Positions 1 to 7,021 of a stretch of 11,976 bases of DNA are shown here, one piece after another. The notes under the pieces were generated by a model. That model ran no database searches. It saw only the letters and a list, made by a program, of their open reading frames with translations, and was not told where the DNA came from. This DNA comes from Hyphomonadaceae bacterium UBA4763 (lineage in GTDB: Bacteria > Pseudomonadota > Alphaproteobacteria > Caulobacterales > Aquidulcibacteraceae): contig DHHV01000016.1 of assembly GCA_002403455.1 (NCBI GenBank), forward strand, positions 880 through 12,855. The letters are read 5' to 3'. Every line of letters starts with the position of its first letter. Position 1 is the stretch's first letter. Made by a program: the position numbers and the translations under genes.

Positions 1-1
1 A

Positions 2-403
2 GCCGAGGCGCGCGCGGCGGGACGTGGGGTGTGGGCCAACGCGCCGATCTATGAAGCCGAGGCGCTCGAAGGCGGCGAGATGACCGGGTTCGCCCTGGTT
101 GAGGGGGTGGTGCGCGATGCGGCGTTGGTGCGCGACCGCGTCTATCTCAATTTCGGGGCGGATTACAAAACCGATTTCACGGCGGTGGTTCGGGCCAAGG
201 ACTGGCCGGCCTGGGAGGCCGGCGCCAGTGATTTGATGGCGCTTGAAGGCCAAAAAGTGTCTTTGCGCGGCTTTGTTTCGCAGCGCGATGGTCCCTCCAT
301 GAGCTTGTCGGGGCCCTGGGATTTGGCGATCCTGACCGAGGGCGGCGCCGGCAGCCCGGATCGCCCTGCGGGCGATGCGCAATTGGCCAAGGCGGCGCCG
401 TGA
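2..403 (+). CDS. Staphylococcal-nuclease-like (thermonuclease family) protein, C-terminal part, 5' end outside window
   Basis: The frame is open from base 2 and ends at TGA 401-403, giving about 133 residues without the start. The first residues (EARAAGRGVW) match the end of the SNase domain, where helices close with an 'EA.AR..rGLW' pattern. They are followed by a second OB-like segment with 'VYLNFGADYKTDFT', typical of alphaproteobacterial thermonuclease-family proteins ('iYLNFG.dw..DFT'). The tail after about residue 110 is Ala/Gly/Pro rich and probably disordered. The catalytic Arg/Glu residues of SNase would lie upstream of the window, so activity cannot be judged. A GTG at 29 could be read as a start, but homology continues upstream of it, so the gene is taken as truncated by the window edge. 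It converges on the minus-strand operon. Confidence 0.75.
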   Translation, partial: AEARAAGRGVWANAPIYEAEALEGGEMTGFALVEGVVRDAALVRDRVYLNFGADYKTDFTAVVRAKDWPAWEAGASDLMALEGQKVSLRGFVSQRDGPSMSLSGPWDLAILTEGGAGSPDRPAGDAQLAKAAP

Positions 404-433
404 GGCCCGATCGTGCGAGGCGCGACCGCGTTC

Positions 434-540
434 GCTTAGAGCGGCGGGCGAAAAAGTGGCGCCCGGCTTTTCGATCACCCGGCGCGACCAAACAAAGAAT
501 AAGAGCATGGGGAGATTTCGATCAATCGTCCCATGCTCTG
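434..540. repeat. Alphaproteobacterial-type intergenic palindromic repeat
   Basis: A block of about 107 bp fills most of the gap between the convergent SNase and MrpD-like genes. It has the modular build often seen between alphaproteobacterial genes: 'TTAGAGC', an A-tract/T-tract imperfect stem (CGAAAAAG 449-456 against CTTTTCG 467-473), a 'GCGACCAAACAA' linker, and an AGAGCATG stem-loop closing with CATGCTCT. The two palindromic modules are seen in the sequence. Membership of the known repeat group is recalled from its general look, not from a search. Confidence 0.6.
486..539 (-). terminator. Rho-independent terminator of the Mrp-like operon
   Basis: Perfect 10-bp arms AGAGCATGGG (502-511) and CCCATGCTCT (530-539) enclose a further 4-bp GATT/AATC stem (514-517 with 524-527) and a 6-nt loop. 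Read on the minus strand, the stem starts 7 nt after the stop of the last operon gene (546). It is followed by the T-rich run TTATTCTTTGTTTGG (501-487). No T-run follows on the plus strand, so it should work mainly for the minus-strand operon. Confidence 0.6.
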
Positions 541-545
541 GTTGA

Positions 546-2237
546 TCAGATCGTCGACCAGGCGACGAGACCGATCAATATGCTCGCGGCGATCAGCGTC
601 ATCCAAGCGATCGGTCGGGCGCGGGCGCTGCGCGCCAAGAGCCCGCGCTCATTGCTCTCCAGAAAGGCCCCGCCCAACCGCATCGCAAGGCTTTCAGCGC
701 CGCGCTGCAGCGCGCTTTGCGCCCATTGCCCCAGACGCAAGGTCCAGGTTGACATCGCTTGATAAAGCCCAATCAGCGCGCCGACGAGATCAACGGGCTC
801 GGCGCGCGCCATCGGTCGATCGAGCCGGCGCCATGCGATTAACCCAAACCCAAAGACGCCCGCCAACACAATCAGCCGCTCGATCAGCGACGAGGCGGCG
901 AAGGGATTAACCGGGCTTTGCCCCGGGGTTTGGCTGAGCAGCCATTGCGGCGCAACGCCCGCAAATACGCCAACCAGCGCCAGCAAGGTCAGCGCCAATA
1001 AGCGCCAATAATCGGCCTCGCGCGGTGGGCGTGGGGGCGAGGCGCGGAAAAACACCGCGCGCGTCACGCTCAACGTCACGACGACGACGACAGCCCCAAA
1101 CGCCGCCCAATAGGCGCCGTCCACCCAGCCGAGCAGCCGCAAGGCGGCGCCGTCATGCTCCATGGCGGCGATGGCGAGGCTCTGGCCGACATGGCCGGCA
1201 AAGCCCGGAACCCCAATCAGCATCGCCGCGCCCAAACAACCAAACAAGGCCGAGATCGGCGCGCCCCGATAATGCCCGGACAAATCCGTCATTTGCGTTG
1301 TTTTGACCGACAGCGCTGGCCCAACCACCGCCAATTGCAGCAAGGCCAAGCCAAGAACGGTGCAAAACGCCAACGCTGCGGCGGCGTCACGACCGATCTC
1401 GGAGCCTTGGCCCAAGCTGGCGGCGATCAGGCAAAAGGCCGCTGCGCCGCCATAGGCGAGCCGCCCGCGCAAATCCGGATGCAAAGCGGCAAGGATCGCT
1501 GCGATCATCGCGCTAGCCGCCGCCCACAGGGTCAACAGATCCACTGGCGCGTTCAGGCGCGCCAGCAACGCCACGCCGCCGAGCGGCAGAAAGATCGAAA
1601 TCGCTGGCGTTGACGAAAGGCCCGCCCGCATGGCTCCGCCGGCGACGATGTCGTGAAACGGCGCCAGCCCGATCGAGATGGCGGCAATCAGCAGCACCAA
1701 ATTGACGGCGGCCGGGCTTAAATCCTGCATGGCGATCGTGCTCGCCGCGCCGGCGCAAGCCGCCAAAAAGGCGGTCGACAACAGGCCAAAGCCTAAAACG
1801 ACGCCGCTGCGCAATTGGGCGGCGCGCGACCGCCCCCGCCATACCAGCCAGGCCGCCGCGATCCAGGCGGTCTGCCAATAAGCGACCAACGATGTCCAAT
1901 CTTCGGTCAGAATGCCGCCGATCACGCCCGCCGCCAATAAAATGACGCCAAACCGCTCCCAAGGTTGCGGATCGCGCATCAGCGACAAAACCAAGGCCAA
2001 CGCGCAGATTAATCCAGCCAGACCATAAAGCCATTGCTCAAAGCCAAAACTCGGTCCGAACACGGTTTGGCCGAAGACTTGATAGGTCTGAATATCGCCT
2101 GGCGATACGGCCAAAAACGCCGCCAGCGCCGCCAAACAGCCGGCGATGAAGAACCATCCGCCAAAGCGCGCCGGGATGAAGGGGCCCAAAACGGCTGTTA
2201 AAATCAAGATGATGGCGGGCTGCAGCAACAGGCTCAT
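546..2237 (-). CDS. MrpD/ND5-like antiporter-type membrane subunit (third paralog), key charges replaced
   Basis: A 563-residue very hydrophobic protein with about 14 predicted membrane helices and a charged, partly amphipathic C-terminal stretch (about 470-545) before a last helix. The proton-conducting-transporter fold is shown by 'LAPFHDIVAGGAMRAG..STPAIS' (191-213), matching the family's 'lfPfH.WLp.Ah..APs..Sa', by 'DLRGRLAY' (255-262) for 'dlKrllAYSS', and by 'GVPGFAGH' (342-349) for 'GiPgfaGF'. Three residues needed for pumping in the family differ: the Glu of 'WEL' is Gln122, the TM7 Lys five before PFH is Ser188, and the 'GFxSK' Lys is Gln352. The TM8 Lys is Arg257. The start ATG overlaps the stop of the preceding small gene (ATGA 2234-2237). 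It is the last gene of the operon. It is probably a structural or altered-function member, and the family call is surer than any activity. Confidence 0.72.
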   Translation of the reverse strand: MSLLLQPAIILILTAVLGPFIPARFGGWFFIAGCLAALAAFLAVSPGDIQTYQVFGQTVFGPSFGFEQWLYGLAGLICALALVLSLMRDPQPWERFGVILLAAGVIGGILTEDWTSLVAYWQTAWIAAAWLVWRGRSRAAQLRSGVVLGFGLLSTAFLAACAGAASTIAMQDLSPAAVNLVLLIAAISIGLAPFHDIVAGGAMRAGLSSTPAISIFLPLGGVALLARLNAPVDLLTLWAAASAMIAAILAALHPDLRGRLAYGGAAAFCLIAASLGQGSEIGRDAAAALAFCTVLGLALLQLAVVGPALSVKTTQMTDLSGHYRGAPISALFGCLGAAMLIGVPGFAGHVGQSLAIAAMEHDGAALRLLGWVDGAYWAAFGAVVVVVTLSVTRAVFFRASPPRPPREADYWRLLALTLLALVGVFAGVAPQWLLSQTPGQSPVNPFAASSLIERLIVLAGVFGFGLIAWRRLDRPMARAEPVDLVGALIGLYQAMSTWTLRLGQWAQSALQRGAESLAMRLGGAFLESNERGLLARSARARPIAWMTLIAASILIGLVAWSTI

Positions 2238-2572
2238 GGGCGGTCCTTCGCGCCAGCGTGGCCGGGCGCTTCGGCCTCAAAGCGCGGGCGCGTCGCATAA
2301 AAGCTGGCGCCGGCCACAACCAACGCGCCGCCAAGGCCGATCAAGACCCTCAGGCCTGGCGCGGCGTCCAAGCCGCGCCCGCCGCCCGCGCCCAGAAAAT
2401 ACCACCCAAGGCCAGCCCCGACGATGGCGGCCAAAATCAAGACGATCGGCGTCAACAGGCGCATATTCGGCGCTTGCGTCCATTCCCAAAACCGCGCGGC
2501 GGGATGAAGATCGGGCTCGCGCTTGGCCGTTTTGCGACCCCGGGCGGGCGGCGCGGCGGGCGTTTCGGTCAC
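2234..2572 (-). CDS. Small two-helix membrane protein of unknown function inside the Mrp-like operon
   Basis: 112 residues from GTG 2572. This start is chosen because an AGGAG (2580-2584) sits 7 nt upstream; the longer frame opening at 2632 would overlap the previous gene and has no such site. The N-terminal 45 residues are soluble and basic (ARGRKTAKREPDLHPAARFWEW). Two hydrophobic helices follow, at about residues 46-60 and 75-90, joined by a Gly-rich loop, and then an acidic/basic tail. I recognise no family. It lies between two MrpD-like genes, 19 nt after the first and overlapping the second by 4 nt (ATGA), so it is very likely an accessory subunit of the same complex. Such a gene between two D-type subunits is not part of the standard Mrp or Mbh order. 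Confidence 0.65.
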   Translation of the reverse strand: MTETPAAPPARGRKTAKREPDLHPAARFWEWTQAPNMRLLTPIVLILAAIVGAGLGWYFLGAGGGRGLDAAPGLRVLIGLGGALVVAGASFYATRPRFEAEAPGHAGAKDRP

Positions 2573-2591
2573 GTTCGGGCTCCTTTCGGCG

Positions 2592-3995
2592 TCATCGCGG
2601 CTCGAACAAGGCTTGTACGGCCAAGGCGACATTGCCGGCGATCAACGGGGTGATGAGGCACAAAATCACCGCAATAAAGGCCAGCCCTTGCGTGATTGCG
2701 GCGGCGATAGCGGGCGCGCCATGCGAGCGGCGGAAGGGCGGCGGGGCGGGCGCGCCGTCCTCAGGGACCAGCGCGCGCCAAGCCGGGGCCAAAATCGCAA
2801 ATCCGGCCAAAGCCAGCCCTGCCGCGTTCATCAGCCATAAGGCGCTGCGCGTCGGCCAAAACGCTGCGCCCAGATCGCGCAAAGTCCATAACCCGCCCGC
2901 CCAGGCAAGGCCCGACAAGGCGAGCGCGCCGAGGCTCCAGGCGATGATCGTTGCCGGCAGACGCCGCGCCAAGCCGCCAAAGGCGTCGATATCGGTCTTG
3001 CCGGTTGCGCCCGTGATCACGCCCGCCGCCATGGCGACGACGGCGCCCGATAGCCCGCTCGACACCGCCAAAAACAGCCCGGCGCGCAGGCCCGGCTCGG
3101 TCCCCGACCAGATCAACGCGCAGGCGACATTGAGGCCCGCCATCGCGCCAAAGGCGCCGCGCGCGCCGGCATGGCGCTGCAGCCACGCCAAAATGGCAAG
3201 GACGAGCGCGGTAATCGTCGACCACCAGGAAAGCGCTTCTTGCAAGGGAAAGTCATAAAGCTCGGCCTGGAAAAACACGGCCGCATTGGCGTGCGCGCCC
3301 GCCAGACAGAAAATCACCGGCGCGACGAACACGACATAGGCAAGGCCGGTCGCGCGCTGCAGGCCGAACAGCCAAAAACAAAAGGGCGCGAGCCCCGCGG
3401 CGGCAAAACTGATGAACACGAAGGGCTGCAGCGCAAAATGGGCGTCCGTCGGCGCAATTCCCAAAATCGCGCTGGAAAAAAGGCCGAGCCCGCTCGCCCA
3501 AAACACCGCAAAAGCGAAACGCAAGATCGCCCGATTATCGATGCGGATGGCCAGCAGCAGCGCGGCGGCCAATGCCAAAGACAGCGGCCCCAACGCGATG
3601 GCGGCGCTTGATTGCGCCCAGATGCTCGCTTGCGCGCCAAAGCCGGCGAGGCAGGCGGCGATCATTGTGCGCAACGGGTGGGTGTCGCGGTTGATCCGAC
3701 CCCAAATGCACGCAAATGCGATGATCGCGGCAAAGGCCAAAGCCGCCGCCATGCCGAGAAATTCTTTGATGTCGGATCGCTGAAACCGGAAATCGAGCAG
3801 ATCGGCGCTCAAGCCCAAGACGGTCGCCGCCTTGGCCGGCTCAAACCACAGCCAGAAACAGACGCCAAAATGCGCTGAGCCACAGACGATCAGAAAAAAA
3901 TCACGAATATCGGCTGATTTCTGCGCCAAAATGGCGATGGCGATCGCGGCGAGCGGCAAAAGCAGCGCCGCTTGGAAGGCGAGCGCGTCAAGCAT
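2592..3995 (-). CDS. MrpD/ND4-like antiporter-type membrane subunit (second paralog), key charges replaced
   Basis: 467 residues, almost entirely membrane helices (roughly 12-14). The clearest family mark is 'DIDAFGGLARRLP' (335-347), the equivalent of 'DL..lGGLa.rMP' of MrpD/NuoN/NuoM, followed by a helix and 'SGLAWAGG' (361-368) in place of 'GlPPl.GF'. 'AGLAPFCFWLF' (200-210) stands where the family has 'K...fPfH.WLP': the TM7 Lys position is Ala199 and the His is Cys206. The terminal Lys of 'GFxSK' is Leu372. No acidic residue occurs between 111 and 150, where the TM5 Glu belongs. The start ATG 3995 has GAGGGGG (4003-4009) at 7 nt spacing, overlapping the previous gene's stop. The family call rests on the pattern above. 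I expect no classical proton translocation. Confidence 0.7.
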   Translation of the reverse strand: MLDALAFQAALLLPLAAIAIAILAQKSADIRDFFLIVCGSAHFGVCFWLWFEPAKAATVLGLSADLLDFRFQRSDIKEFLGMAAALAFAAIIAFACIWGRINRDTHPLRTMIAACLAGFGAQASIWAQSSAAIALGPLSLALAAALLLAIRIDNRAILRFAFAVFWASGLGLFSSAILGIAPTDAHFALQPFVFISFAAAGLAPFCFWLFGLQRATGLAYVVFVAPVIFCLAGAHANAAVFFQAELYDFPLQEALSWWSTITALVLAILAWLQRHAGARGAFGAMAGLNVACALIWSGTEPGLRAGLFLAVSSGLSGAVVAMAAGVITGATGKTDIDAFGGLARRLPATIIAWSLGALALSGLAWAGGLWTLRDLGAAFWPTRSALWLMNAAGLALAGFAILAPAWRALVPEDGAPAPPPFRRSHGAPAIAAAITQGLAFIAVILCLITPLIAGNVALAVQALFEPR

Positions 3996-4007
3996 GAAGC
4001 GACCCCC

Positions 4008-5351
4008 TCACCATGGCCGCAGCGCCAAGAGTTGAAAAGCGGCAAGAATGAGGATCGCCGCCGCAAAACCGGTATAAGGAATGGGTGCGCGGTTGATCAT
4101 CTCGCGCCCGCGCGCGGTTTGCGCGAGCGCGCCTTCGGCAAACCGAAACAGGCTCATGGCGATCGCGCCAAAGGCGATGAACGAGACGCAGGCGCTCGCA
4201 ATCGCAAAAGACGGGTGGCCGGCGCGGCGGATCGCTTCGCTGACCGACATCAGAGCGACGAACGGCGCCATCACCGGAAAACCGCCCAAAGCGATCGCGG
4301 CGCCGGCGAACAGGCCGAGCGCGGCCGGCGCGTGTCTGGGCGTCCGCCCCCATTCGAGCGGCAAGGCGGCTCCGCCGCGCTCTTGCGCCACAGCGGCGGC
4401 AAAAAGCGCGATCGCGCCGATGCCGGCCAGCACGGTGAGGGCGCGATATTCAATGCTCGCTTCCTCGGCCAAACCGCGCAGAAGCGCGATTTGCGCCATC
4501 GCCAAGCCGGCGAGGCTGACGCTCGCATAGGCGACCGCCACTTTCGCGGTGCGCGCCCCGTAACAGCGGACAAGGCCGACTACTGCGCCGGCAAAAGCGG
4601 CCAGCGTGAAGAATTGCAAGATCAGGCGCGACAATTGCGGCGCCAGCGCGCGCCCTGCCGCCAACGTCGTCTCGAACATGAAAATCGTCAACGCCGCGCC
4701 GACAATCAGCACACTGGCGCCGGCCATTGGCGAGGAATCGGCCGCCGCGCGGGCAAAGGCCCCGGCGCTCGGGAACAAAAATGTCAAGGCCAGACTGGCG
4801 CTCAAGGCGAGCATGGCGCCGATCGCTTGCGCCGGCGCAGCCCCGCTGGCGCTGAAGAGCACGCCAAGGCCCGCCAGCGCAAAGCCGGGGCCGGCAGCGA
4901 GGATCAAGGCGAGGCCCGCGCGCGCCGAATTGGCTTGCTCGCGCGCGCCGACCAACGCCGCAACGCTCATCAGATTGATCATCGCGAGGCAGAGCCGCAA
5001 CAAGGGCGTGGCGGCAAATTCGGCCAACAGCAAAGAAGCGACGATGGTCGCAACGAGGCCAAGCGCCACGGCTTCCTGGCGCGGCGCGCGCTGGTTGATC
5101 ACATAAAAGCTGTCGCGGCCGCTTAATCCGGCCGCCAAGATCGCCAGAATTGCCGCCAGACTGGCATAGGCCGCCGACGCCGCATCCGGATCGAAAAACG
5201 CGCTCAATCCCGCCAAGCCGCCGCCGATCGCCAAGCTGACCCGCGCGATCGGCGTTTGCAAAAAGCATAAAAGGCCCAAGGCGATCGCCGTCGCCAAGAG
5301 CGGCGCCAGACGCAATCCCGCATCGATTTCCGCCAGCGTCATCCAATTCAT
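4008..5351 (-). CDS. MrpD/NuoN-like antiporter-type membrane subunit (first paralog), key charges replaced
   Basis: 447 residues, about 12-14 helices, in the operon slot of MrpD/MbhH directly after the MrpC-like gene (ATGA overlap 5348-5351). Family traces are 'LVGAREQANSARAGLALIL' (133-151), matching the 'Lva..r.....a..Kyfl' loop after TM5, and 'RTAKVAVAYASVSLAG' (267-282), matching 'dlKrllAYSSvsqiG' with Lys270 kept. 'GGFPVMAPF' (356-364) stands for 'GiPPlsGF'. The TM5 Glu site reads MIN (124-126), and no acidic residue lies between 112 and 137. The TM7 'K...fPfH' site reads LTFLFPS (189-195), with neither Lys nor His. The 'HalfKal' helix reads YRALTVLAG, and the last Lys is Leu367. It is the most diverged of the three paralogs, so the call leans partly on gene order. 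Confidence 0.65.
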   Translation of the reverse strand: MNWMTLAEIDAGLRLAPLLATAIALGLLCFLQTPIARVSLAIGGGLAGLSAFFDPDAASAAYASLAAILAILAAGLSGRDSFYVINQRAPRQEAVALGLVATIVASLLLAEFAATPLLRLCLAMINLMSVAALVGAREQANSARAGLALILAAGPGFALAGLGVLFSASGAAPAQAIGAMLALSASLALTFLFPSAGAFARAAADSSPMAGASVLIVGAALTIFMFETTLAAGRALAPQLSRLILQFFTLAAFAGAVVGLVRCYGARTAKVAVAYASVSLAGLAMAQIALLRGLAEEASIEYRALTVLAGIGAIALFAAAVAQERGGAALPLEWGRTPRHAPAALGLFAGAAIALGGFPVMAPFVALMSVSEAIRRAGHPSFAIASACVSFIAFGAIAMSLFRFAEGALAQTARGREMINRAPIPYTGFAAAILILAAFQLLALRPW

Positions 5352-5662
5352 GCGCCCGGATCCTCGGGGACGAGGTTACCCGCCTCGGCGCGATCGGTAT
5401 CGAGGCCTTTGCCATATTCGGCGACCCGTACCGCCAAGGCGGCGCCAATGGCGACCAAAGCCGCGCCGGCGAGGCAAAAACTCGCCAGCTCGATCGCGGA
5501 AACCGGTGCGCCGGGCGCCAACGCCAAGGCGCCCGCCGCCGCGAGCAATGCCCCGGCGCAAGCTTGCAAGCCGGTTTGCCGGCGATCGGACCCCGCCGCA
5601 ATCGCGACGCAGAAAAAACACCCGGCAATCAGCATCGCCGCCGGAACCATCGCCCAGATCAT
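5348..5662 (-). CDS. MrpC/NuoK-like small membrane subunit
   Basis: 104 residues from ATG 5662, whose first bases overlap the upstream stop (ATGA 5659-5662). Three hydrophobic helices (about 3-22, 31-50 and 56-79) and a short charged tail 'YGKGLDTDRAE' fit the length and three-helix plan of MrpC, MnhC, HyfE and NuoK. 'APVSAIELASFCLAGAAL' occupies the place of the family's 'DPLpQALvLTaIVIg'. The Asp-Pro and Thr of that stretch and the Asn of the middle helix are absent. In NuoK, two membrane Glu residues carry charge; here only Glu59 is in a helix. Its position before the first MrpD-like gene supports the call, and the sequence match alone is weak. Confidence 0.55.
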   Translation of the reverse strand: MIWAMVPAAMLIAGCFFCVAIAAGSDRRQTGLQACAGALLAAAGALALAPGAPVSAIELASFCLAGAALVAIGAALAVRVAEYGKGLDTDRAEAGNLVPEDPGA

Positions 5663-6111
5663 GCGTCCCCCGCATCGGCGATGGATTGGGCGCGGGTGGA
5701 AAAAGCGTCCCACAGAATGGTGACGGCGCCCTGCATCGCCAAGGCAAGGCCAAAACCACGCAGAAACGGCGCGGCCTGGTCCCAGGCCAGGATCGGGATC
5801 TGCGCCCACCTATTGGCGGTCGCCGCGTTCAGCGCGGCGAGCCCGGCCTCGACCGGCGCAAACGCCCCCAGCGCGAGAAACGCGCCGCCGCTGGCGATCG
5901 TCGCAAAACCGCCTTGGGCGGCGGCCCGCACCGGCGGCGCATGGGCGCCGAACCCGAGACTGCCGATCAAAAAGGGCGTCCCAAAAGCAAGACCCGCCGC
6001 GAGCCCGGTGGTGGGCCCTGCCGCCAGCAATAACGCCGCCCCGCCAAGGCCTGCGGCAATCGCCAGCGCCGCCGCCCAGGCGCGCGCGCGGTCATGGGCA
6101 AAATCGCTCAT
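5659..6111 (-). CDS. Four-helix membrane protein in the MrpB/MbhF slot
   Basis: 150 residues from ATG 6111, overlapping the upstream stop by ATGA (6108-6111). Four hydrophobic segments are seen, at about 12-31, 36-55, 66-84 and 116-135, with a polar loop 'NAATANRWAQIP' between the last two. The size and helix count fit MrpB/MnhB, and in Mrp and Mbh operons this slot is filled by MrpB. However, I cannot find the family's 'PGGGFqGG' motif or other firm marks. A frame open upstream to 6660 overlaps the preceding gene out of frame and is not used. It is a membrane subunit of the complex by context; the MrpB equivalence is inference. Confidence 0.5.
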   Translation of the reverse strand: MSDFAHDRARAWAAALAIAAGLGGAALLLAAGPTTGLAAGLAFGTPFLIGSLGFGAHAPPVRAAAQGGFATIASGGAFLALGAFAPVEAGLAALNAATANRWAQIPILAWDQAAPFLRGFGLALAMQGAVTILWDAFSTRAQSIADAGDA

Positions 6112-6653
6112 TTGCGCGCGCTCGACGGACGGGCGTTGCGCGAGGCTTTCTCGCCGTGGCCGAGCAGATTGCTGACGCCGAAAGCGAGCCCGATCAGGAT
6201 CAAGACAAGGATCGGCCCGCCGCGTTGCGCGATATATGCCTGCGGCGCTGGGGCAGGGAATGCGGACGCGTCGGTCGTCGCGATCGCCGCTGCTTGAACG
6301 CCCGCTTCGGGTGCTGCGGCGATCGCCCAAATCGCAATAATGCTCGCCCCAAGCGCGGCGCCGATCGGCGCCAGGCCCCGCACGGCGATCGGCCGCGTCA
6401 GCCGCCCGCCGCTGGCCGGTCCCCACAACACCCCACCGGCCAAGAACGACAGGCTTACGATCGCGCCAAATGCAAAGAACCCCGTCGCTTGATCGGCGCC
6501 CCGCAGCAAGACGACGGCCGCGCCGACGCTCAACGCCGCAGCGCCCAGCGCCAAGGCTGCCGCAAGCCGCAGCCGCGCGGTCGCGGCAAAGACGATTTGC
6601 GCGAGCGCCGCCGCGCCGATTGCGCCCAAAACGAGCCAAAGCGAAAAACTCAT
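6108..6653 (-). CDS. DUF4040/MbhD-MbhE-like membrane protein (MrpA C-terminal equivalent)
   Basis: 181 residues with about five helices. The first half resembles MbhD/DUF4040: a helix, then 'ALGAAALSVGAAVVLLRGAD' (35-54) leading to 'GADQATGFFAFGAI' (52-65), the place of the family's 'APDvAltEaaVGagl', where the Asp is kept and the Glu is Phe. The second half has a helix, an Ala/Pro-rich loop (115-140) and 'QRGGPILVLILIGLAFG' (143-159). This aligns with the MbhE/MrpA segment 'fRGfDTlGEitVLgiaa', with the Asp, Thr and Glu gone. In Mbh these are two genes and in Mrp they form the end of MrpA; here they are one short protein with no MrpA N-terminal antiporter part. Start ATG 6653 overlaps the MrpG-like stop by 4 nt. 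Confidence 0.58.
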   Translation of the reverse strand: MSFSLWLVLGAIGAAALAQIVFAATARLRLAAALALGAAALSVGAAVVLLRGADQATGFFAFGAIVSLSFLAGGVLWGPASGGRLTRPIAVRGLAPIGAALGASIIAIWAIAAAPEAGVQAAAIATTDASAFPAPAPQAYIAQRGGPILVLILIGLAFGVSNLLGHGEKASRNARPSSARK

Positions 6654-7021
6654 CCGCCACGCAATGGCGCCTGGTCCGCCATTCCCGCTTGTTTGGGCGC
6701 GATGCCGCTATGGCGCAGCATTTCGCTAAAAATTTGCCACAGGCTATTGCCGGCCACCTGTGCGCCCAGCCCCAGCCCTGCGAGCAACAGCCCCGATTTC
6801 CACTCCGGCGCGCGCAAGGCCGCGCTCAGGCCGATCCCCAAACTGATCGCGGTGGTCAGCAATTTCAATCCATGCGCGCGGGCATAGATATCCTCGGCGC
6901 GCACCCACAGCACCAACAGGCTAGCGAGCAGGCTGAGCACGACCAAATCCGCCGCCCATCGCAGCGCCATAGCGAGCGCCAGGACGACGGTGAACGGGGC
7001 GCTGACATCGACAAGGCTCAT
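6650..7021 (-). CDS. MrpG/MnhG-like membrane subunit
   Basis: 123 residues from ATG 7021, which overlaps the previous stop (ATGA 7018-7021). Three helices are seen, at about 11-40, 53-70 and 77-97. The stretch 'VRAEDIYARAHGLKLLTTAISLGIGL' (40-65) matches the family's 'iRlPDvYtRmHAatKa.TLGvgli': the ED-I-Y, R and H are kept and Pro is Glu. 'GAQVAGNSLWQ' (86-96) stands for 'aPvaaHaIaRa'. MrpG is a small subunit needed for assembly and activity of Mrp. This is among the better-conserved members of the operon. The C-terminal 25 residues are polar. Confidence 0.68.
   Translation of the reverse strand: MSLVDVSAPFTVVLALAMALRWAADLVVLSLLASLLVLWVRAEDIYARAHGLKLLTTAISLGIGLSAALRAPEWKSGLLLAGLGLGAQVAGNSLWQIFSEMLRHSGIAPKQAGMADQAPLRGG

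Noticed and set aside
2146..3258. Long plus-strand open frame (370 codons) opposite the operon
   Set aside because: Arg/Pro/Ala/Ser-rich product with no domain, lying antisense to clear membrane-protein genes; a typical high-GC shadow frame.
3972..5126. Long plus-strand open frame (384 codons) opposite the first D-type gene
   Set aside because: Extremely Arg/Gly/Gln-rich shadow of the coding strand with no ribosome site or homology.
4450..5628. Minus-strand open frame in another phase over the MrpC- and D-type genes
   Set aside because: Arg-rich frame overlapping two better-supported, ATGA-coupled genes.
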